A stretch of DNA of 38,215 bases from Oceanicola sp. S124 (GTDB taxonomy: Bacteria > Pseudomonadota > Alphaproteobacteria > Rhodobacterales > Rhodobacteraceae), in contig NZ_AFPM01000156.1 in the NCBI RefSeq assembly GCF_000220565.1, positions 1 to 38,215 on the forward strand, given 5' to 3'. Position 1 is the stretch's first letter, and each line of letters opens with the position of its first letter. Both the position numbers and the translations under genes were made by a program. This document shows, piece by piece, positions 22,285 to 30,069 of the stretch. A model generated the notes under the pieces. That model ran no database searches. It was not told the DNA's origin and saw nothing but the letters and a program-made list of their open reading frames with translations.

Positions 22285-23040
22285 ATGTCGCAAAACGGAG
22301 GCGACGGGAGCACCGTCATCACTATGGCCGGCTTCGTGAGCCAGGCGCGTTTCACCGCCGTGCAGGAGGTCGAAGCCTACTGGGAAGCGATCCGTGGCGG
22401 GCGCCTGGTGCCGCGCCGGTCCGATATCGATCCGCGCGGCATCGAGCGGGCGCTGGAATATGCCTTCATCCTCGAACGGGTCGCGCCGGGCATCGCACGG
22501 ATGCGCATCGCCGGATCGCACCTGTCAGACCTGATGGGGATGGAGGTGCGCGGCATGCCGCTGTCCGCCTTCATGACGCCGCAGGGGCGCAACCAGCTTG
22601 GCGAGGTCCTGGAAGAGGTCTTCGACAGCCCAGCCAAGGCCACGCTGGATCTTCATGCCGAACGCGGTATCGGCAAGCCCGAGATCGAGGCCCGCCTGCT
22701 GCTGCTGCCCATGAAGAGCGACCTGGGCGACATCACCCGGGTGCTCGGCTGCCTGGCCACCACCGGAGAGATCGGCCGCGCGCCGCGCCGCTTCGAGATC
22801 ATCGGCAGCCGCGTCACGCCCCTGCTGGGCGACTTCATGAAGAACGAACCGCTCGAGGAAGCGGCGCCTGCACCGGCTCCGGTCGTTGCGCCCAGACACA
22901 GGACAGAGCCGCGCCCGGGGTTTCAGGAAGCGCCGGCGCCCTTCCGTCCGGCCCCCGGCAGCACTCGGCATGGACGGGACGGCGGTCTTAAGCTGAAGCC
23001 CGGCCCGCGCCCCTACCTGCGCCTCGTCGAGGACGACTGA
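22285..23040 (+). CDS. PAS-domain protein (PAS_5 type) of unknown role
   Basis: The 251-aa protein has one PAS_5-like domain (about 25-165) recognisable by the pattern YWEAIRGGRLVPRRSDIDP, ALEYAFILERVAPGIARMRI and LMGMEVRGMPLSAF. This domain is widespread in alphaproteobacteria, usually alone, with no known output domain. The C-terminal 80 residues are Pro/Ala/Arg rich and look disordered, ending in YLRLVEDD. A weak GGAG lies before the ATG. It is divergent from yicC, with about 250 bp between them, and ends in a shared terminator with the DAHP synthase gene. Function not known. Confidence 0.85.
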   Translation: MSQNGGDGSTVITMAGFVSQARFTAVQEVEAYWEAIRGGRLVPRRSDIDPRGIERALEYAFILERVAPGIARMRIAGSHLSDLMGMEVRGMPLSAFMTPQGRNQLGEVLEEVFDSPAKATLDLHAERGIGKPEIEARLLLLPMKSDLGDITRVLGCLATTGEIGRAPRRFEIIGSRVTPLLGDFMKNEPLEEAAPAPAPVVAPRHRTEPRPGFQEAPAPFRPAPGSTRHGRDGGLKLKPGPRPYLRLVEDD

Positions 23041-23102
23041 GCCAGCTCGCGCCGATCCGGTCACCGGTGGCGACGTCGCCTCAGGCAAGGACACCAAAAG
23101 CA

Positions 23103-23135
23103 AAAGCCGCCGTCCGGGATCCGAACGGCGGCTTT
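23103..23135. terminator. Bidirectional terminator between convergent genes
   Basis: AAAGCCGCCGT (23103-23113) pairs with ACGGCGGCTTT (23125-23135), 11 bp with an 11-nt loop. Flanking A and T runs make it usable on both strands, for the PAS gene (+) and the DAHP synthase gene (-), whose stops lie 63 and 32 bp away. Confidence 0.85.
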
Positions 23136-23166
23136 CCTGTTCTGCCCCTGCGGGCCCCGCCCTGGC

Positions 23167-24534
23167 TCAGCCGTTGGCGGCCAGGCGGGTTTCGCGCAGG
23201 TTGACCAGCTCTTCTGCGACCATGAAGGCCAGCTCCAGCGCCTGCGAGGCGTTGAGGCGGGGGTCACAGGCCGTGTGGTAACGGTCCGAGAGATCCTCTT
23301 CGCTGACCGCGTGGACGCCGCCCGTGCATTCGGTCACGTCGTTGCCGGTCATCTCGAAATGCACGCCGCCGGGGATGGTGCCATGGGCCCGATGGGTGGC
23401 GAAGAACTCCTGCACTTCCTGCAGCACGGTGTGGACCTGCCGGGTCTTGTAGCCGGTGTTCGACTTGATCGTGTTGCCGTGCATCGGATCGCAGACCCAG
23501 ACCACGTTGGCGCCTTCCTGCTTCACGGTCTCGATGAGGCGCGGCAGGTGTTCGCCGACATTGCCGGCGCCGAAACGGGCGATCAGGGTCAGGCGGCCCA
23601 TCTCGTTGTTCGGGTTCAGCTTCTTCATCAGCACCTTGAGGTCCTCGGCGGTGGTCGAGGGGCCGCACTTCAGGCCGATAGGGTTCATCACGCCCGCGCA
23701 GAACTCGACATGGGCGCCGTCGGGCTGACGGGTGCGGTCGCCGATCCAGATCATGTGACCCGAGCCGGCCAGCCACTTGCCCGAGGTCGAATCCATCCGG
23801 CAGAGCGCCTCTTCGTATTCCAGCAGCAGCGCCTCGTGCGAGGTATAGAAGTCGACCTGGCGCAGGGCATGCTGGCGATCCGACTGGACACCGGCGGCCT
23901 TGATGAAGTCCAGCGTGTCGCTGATCCGGTTGGCCATATCGCGGAACTGTTCGGCCTTGTCCGAGGCGGTGAAGCCCAGGGTCCACTGGTGGACCTGGTT
24001 CACGTCGGCATAGCCGCCGGTCGAGAAGGCACGCAGCAGGTTCAGCGTCGCGGCGGCCTGGGTGTAGGCCTGCAGCATCTTGTTCGGGTTCGGGGTGCGG
24101 GCCTCGGGGGTGAAGGCCAGCTCGTTGATGATGTCACCGCGGTAGCTGGGCAGCTCGACGCCGCCGATCGTCTCAGTCGGGGCCGAGCGCGGCTTGGCGA
24201 ACTGGCCGGCCATCCGGCCCACCTTCACCACGGGCACCTTGGCGCCGAAGGTCAGCACCATGGCCATCTGCAGCATCACCTTGAAGGTGTCGCGGATGCT
24301 GTCGGCGGAAAACTGGTCGAAGCTTTCGGCACAATCCCCGCCCTGCAGCAGGAAGGCCTCGCCACGGCCGGCGGCGCCGAGCGCCTCGCGCAGACGGCGG
24401 GCCTCGCCGGCAAACACCAGGGGCGGATACTTCGAAAGCTGGGCCTCGACGGCGTGCAGTGCTTCCTGATCCTGATAGTCAGGCATCTGCACCCGCGGCT
24501 TGTTGCGCCAATCGGACTTCTGCCAGGTCCCCAT
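23167..24534 (-). CDS. Class II 3-deoxy-7-phosphoheptulonate (DAHP) synthase
   Basis: First enzyme of the shikimate pathway: condenses phosphoenolpyruvate and erythrose 4-phosphate. The 455-aa length and sequence fit the plant-like class II enzyme, not the short AroG type. Metal and substrate residues are visible: Cys in LLQGGDCAESF, the Arg/Lys-rich VVKVGRMAGQFAKPRS, DPMHGNT (His), HFEMTG (Glu) and YHTACDPRLN (Asp). The start at 24534 (MGTWQKSDWR) has GGAGGAAG upstream; a TTG 18 nt earlier is in frame but overlaps this site. Monocistronic on the minus strand, divergent from the GlxA-type regulator. Confidence 0.95.
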   Translation of the reverse strand: MGTWQKSDWRNKPRVQMPDYQDQEALHAVEAQLSKYPPLVFAGEARRLREALGAAGRGEAFLLQGGDCAESFDQFSADSIRDTFKVMLQMAMVLTFGAKVPVVKVGRMAGQFAKPRSAPTETIGGVELPSYRGDIINELAFTPEARTPNPNKMLQAYTQAAATLNLLRAFSTGGYADVNQVHQWTLGFTASDKAEQFRDMANRISDTLDFIKAAGVQSDRQHALRQVDFYTSHEALLLEYEEALCRMDSTSGKWLAGSGHMIWIGDRTRQPDGAHVEFCAGVMNPIGLKCGPSTTAEDLKVLMKKLNPNNEMGRLTLIARFGAGNVGEHLPRLIETVKQEGANVVWVCDPMHGNTIKSNTGYKTRQVHTVLQEVQEFFATHRAHGTIPGGVHFEMTGNDVTECTGGVHAVSEEDLSDRYHTACDPRLNASQALELAFMVAEELVNLRETRLAANG

Positions 24535-24712
24535 CTCTTCCTCCGGGTTCAAGCTTCTTGAGGCGTCAAGCCTATAACGGAGTGAGCGCTAAAGGGCCAC
24601 ATAATCTTTTGCGACGCTTGACGTCGCCTTCGGGCTCTGCACTGATATTTCGAACCGGCGGAGCGCCCCACCCCGCCGCGCCCTCGACGACCCTCAGCCA
24701 CAGGTGCCACGC

Positions 24713-25723
24713 ATGCCGGAGCCCCGCAGCTCGCTCTCTTCGGTTTCCGCCGCTGCCACGCCACGCCAAAGGCGCTTCCAGTTCATCCTGCTCGACAAGT
24801 TCACCATGCTGTCCTTCGCTTCGGCGCTGGAATGCCTTCGCATCGCCAATCGCATGGCCGGAGAGGACATTTACGCCTGGTCCCTGCACAGCGAGGACGG
24901 CGAGCCGGTGACCTGTTCGGGCGGCGTGACCTTCGCGGTCGACGGTCCGCTGGGAGAGGTCGGCCGCGATGACACCGTGATGCTTTGCGGCGGCATCGCC
25001 GTGCAGGAGACCGCGACCCGGCGCATGCTGGCCTGGCTGCGGCGCGAGGCGCGCAAGGGGGCGTCCTTCGGCGGCCTGTGCACCGCCGCGCATGTCCTGG
25101 CCCGCGCCGGGCTGCTGGACGGCAAACGCGCCACGATTCACTGGGAAAATCACGACAGCTTCATCGAGGACTTCGAAGAGGTCACCCTGACCAAGTCGGT
25201 CTTCGTGGTCGACGGCAACCGGATGACCACCGCCGGTGGCACCTCGTCCATCGACCTGATGCTGAAACTGATCGCCGATCACCAGGGCGAGGATCTGGCA
25301 AATGCCGTGGCCGACCAGCTGATCTATTCCTCGATCCGCACCGACCAGGACACGCAGCGCCTTTCGGTGCCGACCCGCATCGGGGTCCGCCACCCCAAGC
25401 TGTCCCAGGTCATCCAGATGATGGAAGTCAATATCGAGGAGCCGATCAGCCCGGCGATCCTGGCCAAGGACGTGGGCATGTCGACCCGTCAGCTGGAACG
25501 CCTGTTCCGTCGCTATCTCAGCCGAAGCCCCAAGCGCTACTACATGGAACTGCGCCTGTCGAAGGCGCGCAACCTGCTGATGCAGACAGATATGTCGGTG
25601 ATCAACGTGGCGCTCTCCTGCGGCTTTGCCTCGCCCTCGCATTTCTCCAAATGCTACCGCGCCCAGTACCAGACGACGCCCTACCGCGAACGCGGCACCC
25701 AGGGCACCCGGCTGGCCACCTGA
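24713..25723 (+). CDS. GlxA-family AraC-type transcriptional regulator
   Basis: The 336-aa protein has an N-terminal DJ-1/PfpI-like domain (about 22-205), with the nucleophile-elbow-like SFGGLCTAAHVLARAGLL and the family pattern ATIHWENHDSF, and a C-terminal AraC-type double helix-turn-helix (about 235-330): PAILAKDVGMSTRQLERLFRR and VALSCGFASPSHFSKCYRAQY. Relatives with this architecture control catabolism of quaternary amines and amino acids (e.g. GbdR, CdhR). Ligand and targets here are unknown; no catabolic genes are adjacent. The ATG at 24713 is chosen over a GTG 9 nt upstream; neither has a strong ribosome site. Confidence 0.88.
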   Translation: MPEPRSSLSSVSAAATPRQRRFQFILLDKFTMLSFASALECLRIANRMAGEDIYAWSLHSEDGEPVTCSGGVTFAVDGPLGEVGRDDTVMLCGGIAVQETATRRMLAWLRREARKGASFGGLCTAAHVLARAGLLDGKRATIHWENHDSFIEDFEEVTLTKSVFVVDGNRMTTAGGTSSIDLMLKLIADHQGEDLANAVADQLIYSSIRTDQDTQRLSVPTRIGVRHPKLSQVIQMMEVNIEEPISPAILAKDVGMSTRQLERLFRRYLSRSPKRYYMELRLSKARNLLMQTDMSVINVALSCGFASPSHFSKCYRAQYQTTPYRERGTQGTRLAT

Positions 25724-25810
25724 GATCCGCTGCGGGCCGGGACGGCCTGTCGCGGCCTCGAACGAAAGCGGAATTCCTGCAACCTTTGAGAGGGTTTCTC
25801 AGATCGGCTC

Positions 25811-25840
25811 TTGTCAAGGTAGGGGCCGGACGCACATAAT
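25811..25840 (+). promoter_or_regulatory. Sigma-70-type promoter for the small membrane protein gene
   Basis: TTGTCA (25811-25816) and CATAAT (25835-25840) with an 18-bp spacer, followed by a likely start of transcription near 25847 and GGGAGGG before the ATG at 25880. One of the clearest promoters in the window. Confidence 0.6.
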
Positions 25841-25879
25841 CCCGGCTGGAGATATCACGACCAAGCCGGGAGGGTCCTG

Positions 25880-26098
25880 ATGCAAACGATCCGAATCAAA
25901 CGCCGTGTGCAGTTCATCTGTGCCGTGTTTCTTCACATTCCGCTGGTGGCCATTGCCGCCTATGCGCTGTCCGAAGGGTTCATGAACCACCTGAGCGTCC
26001 TGCTCGTGGGACTGGTCGCGACCTTGCTGGCAACACTGATGATCGTGCCCTACATCGGGCGCGTCCTCGATGGCGGCGCCCTGGAAACGGCGCGCTGA
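25880..26098 (+). CDS. Small two-helix membrane protein (72 aa), function unknown
   Basis: A short basic N-terminus (MQTIRIKRR) precedes two membrane helices, about 10-30 (VQFICAVFLHIPLVAIAAYAL) and about 38-58 (SVLLVGLVATLLATLMIVPYI); the tail is short and soluble. No family recognised. It has its own promoter and a good ribosome site, and faces the anti-sigma-like gene, with only 4 bp between the two stops. Probably in the inner membrane with both ends inside. Confidence 0.75.
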   Translation: MQTIRIKRRVQFICAVFLHIPLVAIAAYALSEGFMNHLSVLLVGLVATLLATLMIVPYIGRVLDGGALETAR

Positions 26099-26102
26099 TC
26101 CT

Positions 26103-26477
26103 TCAGAGGAACAGGTAGAGTATCCACGCCAGAAGCATCGCCTTGGCTCCGACCACGGCAACGATCAACCCGCGATTTTCGGGCGCGCGGATCATGTCCC
26201 ACAGGGACAAGGGGTCTGTATGGGCGGAAGGTGCGAAGAGCACCCCTTCGATCCTGGCAAAAACACGCGGATCAGGTGTCGCTTCGGCGGTGCCGCAGAG
26301 CGTGACGAGCCGTTCGTTCCAGATCCGGTAGGCCTCGCGCATCTCGGGATCCACCGTGACCTCGTGCAGCGCATCGCTCTCGTCCCTGCCTTGCAGCAGG
26401 CCAAGCGCAAGCTCTGCAGCGCGTGCATTCTTGTCGTCTGTCACGCTGTCTACCGCCTCCTTTCCCGAGAGGGCCAT
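26103..26477 (-). CDS. Orphan RskA-like anti-sigma protein, short form
   Basis: The 124-aa product has an N-terminal helical part with the anti-sigma domain layout of the RskA/ChrR-unrelated group (AAELALGLLQGRDESDALHE...DPEMREAYRIWNERLVTL...RVFARIEGVLF) and one C-terminal membrane helix (about 103-123). Normal RskA-type proteins follow an ECF sigma factor gene and continue into a periplasmic domain; here neither is present. GGGAGAAGG precedes the ATG. It may tether a sigma factor encoded elsewhere, or be a remnant. The small membrane protein gene converges on it. Family assignment is moderate because the domain is short. Confidence 0.6.
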   Translation of the reverse strand: MALSGKEAVDSVTDDKNARAAELALGLLQGRDESDALHEVTVDPEMREAYRIWNERLVTLCGTAEATPDPRVFARIEGVLFAPSAHTDPLSLWDMIRAPENRGLIVAVVGAKAMLLAWILYLFL

Positions 26478-26620
26478 GAAGGCCTTCTCCCGACCGACCG
26501 TGGCTCAACTGCTCGGTCGGTTCAACATGCTCTTTGCCGCAAGCCTCAATAAGCGACTGTTCAAGCAACGGGGGCGCTGAAGCGAAAGTTTCACAGCTGC
26601 GTGAAAAATGACTCTGACGC

Positions 26621-26644
26621 GGCAGGGGCGGTTTCGCCCCTGCC
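26621..26644. terminator. Terminator hairpin after the SGNH-type gene
   Basis: GGCAGGGGCG (26621-26630) and CGCCCCTGCC (26635-26644) form a perfect 10-bp stem with a 4-nt loop. It is 17 bp past the stop of the minus-strand SGNH gene. A T5 run follows only about 15 nt later, so strength is uncertain. Positions 26478-26620 hold no gene I can support. Confidence 0.5.
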
Positions 26645-26661
26645 TGGGCATCCGCCCTGCC

Positions 26662-27441
26662 CTATTCGGCGAAATAGGCCGCCACGGCATCCTCGGCCAC
26701 CTGCTGCAGGAAGGCGGCATCCTCCTCGGAGACGGCACCCTCGTAGGTGTAGGGAATGCCGACGACCGACGCGTCATAAAGCGTCGCCACGACCGTCGCC
26801 GCCCCCAGGTAGCTGCCAAGGATCGTCGGATGGCTGTTGTCGGATTTGTGCAGCACGATGTCGGGCCGCCGCTCCTTGGCCAGGGCGAAGGCGCGGCCGG
26901 TCGGGATCACCAGCGCGCCGGTACGGTTGCCCTCAGCGGTATAGCCCTCCGAGATCTGATCGGTCATCGCCGGATCAAAGCGCTTGTGCCCCTCGGCATA
27001 GGCGGGCGTCATGTAGAGGGCCGTCATCGCGCCCCGGGCCCCGATCCGTTCGACCAGATGGTCGGCGCCGGCGGTGAAGCGGCTGTGGCTCTTCTCGCTC
27101 AGCATGGCGCCGGAGTTGCCCTGCAGGATGACGAAATCATAGCCCACGTCGCCGCCCAGATCCAGGAAGGCGTCGATCGGTTGCTGGTCGAGGTAGCCCC
27201 CCGAAATCGCCGCCAGCTTGTAGTCGAAATCCCGCTCGGGGTAGAGCGCGCGCACCATGCGGACGGCATGGTTGTGCAGGCTGTCGCCGTAGTAGAAATA
27301 GCTGTTGCCAACAAAGAGCACCCGCGCCGGCTCCTCGGCGGGCGGCAGCACCTCGGGGCGGTCGGCGGCAAGCGCCGGGGTGGCAAGGTGCGTCAGCCCT
27401 GCGATCGCAAGCAGGGCCGTGTAGCGGATAAATCCGGTCAT
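26662..27441 (-). CDS. Exported SGNH/GDSL-type protein
   Basis: The 259-aa precursor starts with a signal peptide (TGFIRYTALLAIAGLTHLAT, cut likely after ALA). The mature part begins with VLFVGNSYFYYGD, which resembles block I of SGNH hydrolases with GNS in place of GDS, and continues with VILQGNSGAML and the late SDNSHPTILGSYLGA, giving the Asp-x-x-His pair. Such proteins are esterases or carbohydrate deacetylases; the substrate is unknown. The start at 27441 has GGGAGGAG upstream. Monocistronic. Periplasmic location is inferred from the signal peptide. Confidence 0.75.
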   Translation of the reverse strand: MTGFIRYTALLAIAGLTHLATPALAADRPEVLPPAEEPARVLFVGNSYFYYGDSLHNHAVRMVRALYPERDFDYKLAAISGGYLDQQPIDAFLDLGGDVGYDFVILQGNSGAMLSEKSHSRFTAGADHLVERIGARGAMTALYMTPAYAEGHKRFDPAMTDQISEGYTAEGNRTGALVIPTGRAFALAKERRPDIVLHKSDNSHPTILGSYLGAATVVATLYDASVVGIPYTYEGAVSEEDAAFLQQVAEDAVAAYFAE

Positions 27442-27664
27442 TGTATCTCCTCCCAAAAGTGCGATGAGCATAGGAGCGCCGGATTGATGCGACTATTTCA
27501 ATTAAGACAGCATTAGTTGCGTCTAGCGCAGCAAAAGATGGGCCTTTTTAGATTTGAGAGAACTTGTCCGCAGTTCCCCTGCCCTCGAAGCCGCTTTCGC
27601 CCTGCGGGCGCCTGCGCCGCACGCATGCCCCAAGCATTCCTTTACCAAATCATGCCAGCCTGTC

Positions 27665-27750
27665 GGGGTGTTCCTCGTCCGACGTCCTCTGGTCGGGGAA
27701 CAGACTTCCTCCCTGTCTGACTGGCCGCGCCTTCGGGCGCGGCTCTTTTG
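27665..27750 (+). ncRNA. Candidate small RNA with CCUCC loop and intrinsic terminator
   Basis: Three consecutive hairpins: TGTTCC/GGAACA (27669-27674/27697-27702) stacked on CCGAC/GTCGG with loop GTCCTCTG; CAGAC/GTCTG (27701-27719) with loop TTCCTCCCT; and a terminator GCCGCGCC/GGCGCGGC (27724-27743) with a T-rich tail. Unpaired CCUCC in hairpin loops is the hallmark of alphaproteobacterial trans-acting RNAs that bind ribosome sites (for example the alpha-r14 family). No reading frame fits. The 5' end is not defined; a further hairpin CGCCC/GGGCG at 27598-27610 might belong to it. No clear promoter was found. Confidence 0.4.
27724..27749 (+). terminator. Intrinsic terminator of the first candidate small RNA
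   Basis: GCCGCGCC (27724-27731), loop TTCG, GGCGCGGC (27736-27743), then TCTTTTG. A perfect 8-bp GC stem with a UUCG tetraloop and a U-rich tail on the + strand. No protein gene ends nearby on this strand, which is why a non-coding transcript is proposed. Confidence 0.7.
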
Positions 27751-27875
27751 TCTCTGGCCGGCCCCCTCCCGCCGGTTCCGCCCTGCCGCAGCCTCGGCAA
27801 AGTCCTGCCGGAAACCGTCCCTGCCCGGAAAACAGACGCTCGTTTTCCTGTGCACAGGACTGTCATATTTCCGTG

Positions 27876-27904
27876 TTGACTAGCCCAGCCAAACAACCTA
27901 GCGT
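27876..27904 (+). promoter_or_regulatory. Sigma-70-type promoter of the second candidate small RNA
   Basis: TTGACT (27876-27881) and TAGCGT (27899-27904) with the optimal 17-bp spacer. Transcription should begin near 27911, only about 70 bp before a strong terminator. Confidence 0.55.
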
Positions 27905-27910
27905 GACTTC

Positions 27911-27980
27911 AAATACAAGTCGGCCAGTCCGACGGGGAGCATAAACTACGGAAAAAGGGGCCAAATTTGGCTCCTTTTTT
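27911..27980 (+). ncRNA. Candidate 70-nt small RNA or leader attenuator
   Basis: A promoter and a strong terminator bracket about 70 nt that have no open reading frame. Within it, GTCGG (27919-27923) and CCGAC (27929-27933) form a hairpin, followed by single-stranded GGGGAGCAUAAAC and the terminator. A competing stem GACTT/AAGTC (27905-27921) would use the same bases if transcription began slightly earlier. Either a free-standing RNA or an attenuator in the leader of the IalB-type gene, which starts 179 nt beyond. Confidence 0.4.
27952..27980 (+). terminator. Strong intrinsic terminator upstream of the IalB-type gene
   Basis: AAAAAGGGGCC (27952-27962) pairs with GGCTCCTTTTTT (27969-27980) with one G-T pair and loop AAATTT. 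Ends in six T. It also has a T5 tail on the other strand, but no minus-strand gene ends here. Confidence 0.85.
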
Positions 27981-28158
27981 CGTGGCTTCCCAGCCAGCCG
28001 GGCCCTCGCTCCGCGCTCGCGACAACCAATCGAAGAACCCTGCCCTCTGCTTGCTACCCATGCGCGAAAAGGCCCGAAAACCCCATCGGAGGGGGGGAAG
28101 ACATGGCCGCGCGCCCGTGGTAAGCGGGCGCCAACGCAATCACTGAATGGGAAACACG

Positions 28159-28746
28159 ATGCGCTCTCTCTTTACCCTCCCCGCCTCTGTCCTGGCCGTC
28201 GCCCTGATGACCGCGCCCGTGCTGGCGCAGGATGCGGATCTCGACATGGGACAGGGCTCGGAGGCGGCTCCGCAGGTCGGCCAGACCTACAAGCGGGAAG
28301 AAATCGGAGATTGGAACATCGACTGCGTGAAAGGCGAGGAAGGCCAGGAAGAACCCTGCCAGATGACCCAGCTGATGACGCGCGAAGATGGCAACCCGAT
28401 CGCCACCGCCGCCTTCTTCAAGACGCCCGAGGGCTCTCAGGCCGCGGCCGGCGCCACAATCATGGTGCCGCTGGAAACCTTCCTGCCCGCCGGCCTGCTG
28501 CTGAATGTCGATGGCAATGAGGACAAGGTCTACAACTTCAGCTTCTGCAATCCGAACGGCTGCGTTGCCCGGGTCGGCTTCACCGCCGAAGAGCTCGCCG
28601 CCTTCAAGGGGGGCAAGACGGCCAACCTGACGATCCGTCCGGCCGCCGCTGCCGATGTCGCCGTGCCGATGACCCTGTCGCTGACCGGCTTCACCAAGGC
28701 CTTCGATGCCGTGACCGCCGTTCCGGGCGCCCAGCAGGGCAACTGA
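28159..28746 (+). CDS. Invasion-associated locus B (IalB) family protein
   Basis: A 195-aa exported protein. A signal peptide (MRSLFTLPASVLAVALMTAP, cut likely at VLA-QD) is followed by an acidic stretch and the IalB domain: EIGDWNIDC, then paired cysteines in EEPCQMTQ and SFCNPNGCVARVGF, with VPLETFLPAGLLLNVDG between. The family is named from Bartonella but is common in free-living alphaproteobacteria, where it is an uncharacterised periplasmic protein; virulence should not be inferred. The start at 28159 fits the signal peptide better than the ATG 12 nt upstream. The 180-nt leader contains a hairpin (28111-28131) and follows a terminator. Confidence 0.88.
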   Translation: MRSLFTLPASVLAVALMTAPVLAQDADLDMGQGSEAAPQVGQTYKREEIGDWNIDCVKGEEGQEEPCQMTQLMTREDGNPIATAAFFKTPEGSQAAAGATIMVPLETFLPAGLLLNVDGNEDKVYNFSFCNPNGCVARVGFTAEELAAFKGGKTANLTIRPAAAADVAVPMTLSLTGFTKAFDAVTAVPGAQQGN

Positions 28747-28778
28747 TCCCGGCGGACTGACACTGCCGATGAGAGCCG

Positions 28779-28813
28779 AAAACGCCGCGGCCCGAAAGGA
28801 GCGCGGCGTTTTT
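28779..28813. terminator. Terminator between convergent IalB and fabF genes
   Basis: AAAACGCCGCG (28779-28789) pairs with CGCGGCGTTTT (28802-28812), 11 bp, with TTTTT on the + strand and AAAA on the other, so it can serve both the IalB-type gene (+) and the FabF gene (-). Confidence 0.85.
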
Positions 28814-28860
28814 CTTGCGCATCAAAGAGCCTCGGATCGCTGCGGCCTGACAGTGCGGCC

Positions 28861-30069
28861 TCAGACCCGGCGAAGCGCCAGCACCGCGTTCAGCCCGCCG
28901 AAGGCGAAGGCATTGGACAGGGCCACCTCGATCGCGACCTCGCGCGCCTCGTTGGGCACGACATCCAGGGCGCATTCCGGGTCCGGCTCTTCGTAGTTGA
29001 TGGTCGGCGCGATGATGCCATCGCGCACCGCCATGATGCAGGCCAGAAGCTCGACCGCGCCGGTGCCGCCGATCAGGTGACCATGCATCGCCTTGGTCGA
29101 GCTGATCATCACCTCGTCCGCATGACGCCCGAAGACATCCGCCACGGCAGCGCTTTCGGTCTTGTCATTGGCGGCGGTGCCGGTGCCATGGGCGTTGATG
29201 TACTGGACGTCACCGGGGTTCAGCCCGGCATCCTTCAGCGCCCCCGAGATCGCCCGCGCCGCGCCCTGCTTCGAGGGCATCACGATGTCGCTGGCATCCG
29301 AGGTCATGGCAAAGCCCACCACCTCGGCCAGGATCTCGGCGCCGCGCTTCTTGGCGTGCTCCATCTCTTCGAAGACGAAGACGCCGGCGCCCTCCCCCTG
29401 CACCATGCCGTTGCGGTTGGCGCTGAAGGGCCGGCAGCCGTTCTTCGACATGACGCGCATGCCTTCCCAGGCCTTCACGCCGCCGAAACACAGCATGGAT
29501 TCAGAGCCGCCGGTGATCATCACCTGGCTCATCCCCGTGCGCACCATCTGGAAGGCCTGCGCCATGGCGTGGTTCGAGCTGGCGCAGGCCGAGCTGACCG
29601 TGAAGGTCGGGCCCTTCAGGTTGAACTCCATGCTGACATGGCTGGCCGCGGCGTTGTTCATCAGCTTGGGCACGACGAAGGGGTGAACGCGGTTCTTCCC
29701 CTCCTCGTAGACGCTACGATAGTTCTCGTCGATGGTGGTCATGCCACCGCCCGAGTTGCCGAGGATCGCACCGGTCTTGTGGGCCAGCTCCCCTGCGAAG
29801 GTCAGGCCCGACTGGGCGATGGCCTCGCGGGCGGCGACCAGGGCGAACTGGGTGAAACGGTCGTAAAGCGCCATCTGCTGGCGATTGAAGAGCCCCTCGG
29901 ACGAGAAGCCCTTCACCTGCGCGCCAATGTTGACCGACAGTCTCTCGGCATCGCGCACGTCCAGCTCGGCGATGCCGCAGCGGCCTTCGCGCATGGCCTC
30001 GAGGGTTTCGGGCACATCATGGCCCAGGGCGTTGATCGTTCCCGCGCCTGTAATGACGACACGTTTCAC
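28861..30069 (-). CDS. Beta-ketoacyl-ACP synthase (FabF/KAS II type)
   Basis: Condensing enzyme that extends acyl-ACP with malonyl-ACP. The 402-aa protein shows the Cys-His-His active site: C162 in TVSSACASSN, H294 in NAHGTGT and H331 in MHGHLIGG, with K326. Overall a complete KAS fold. It starts with GTG at 30069, overlapping the stop of the acyl carrier protein gene (GTGA), so the two are coupled. It follows an ACP and an LpxD-type gene, which suggests a dedicated chain-building module for an envelope lipid rather than the housekeeping fatty acid pathway (similar in logic to the AcpXL modules of rhizobia). The exact product is not known. Confidence 0.92.
   Translation of the reverse strand: MKRVVITGAGTINALGHDVPETLEAMREGRCGIAELDVRDAERLSVNIGAQVKGFSSEGLFNRQQMALYDRFTQFALVAAREAIAQSGLTFAGELAHKTGAILGNSGGGMTTIDENYRSVYEEGKNRVHPFVVPKLMNNAAASHVSMEFNLKGPTFTVSSACASSNHAMAQAFQMVRTGMSQVMITGGSESMLCFGGVKAWEGMRVMSKNGCRPFSANRNGMVQGEGAGVFVFEEMEHAKKRGAEILAEVVGFAMTSDASDIVMPSKQGAARAISGALKDAGLNPGDVQYINAHGTGTAANDKTESAAVADVFGRHADEVMISSTKAMHGHLIGGTGAVELLACIMAVRDGIIAPTINYEEPDPECALDVVPNEAREVAIEVALSNAFAFGGLNAVLALRRV

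Noticed and set aside
26476-26580. A 34-codon + strand frame (MKAFSRPTVAQLL...) opposite the start of the anti-sigma-like gene
   Set aside because: Overlaps the start region and ribosome site of the minus-strand gene and has no ribosome site or recognisable features of its own.
27860-27881. CTGTCAT followed by CCGTGTTGACT as a possible Pho box before the second candidate RNA
   Set aside because: Only one unit matches; the second agrees at four of seven positions. The adjacent bases are better explained as a -35 element.
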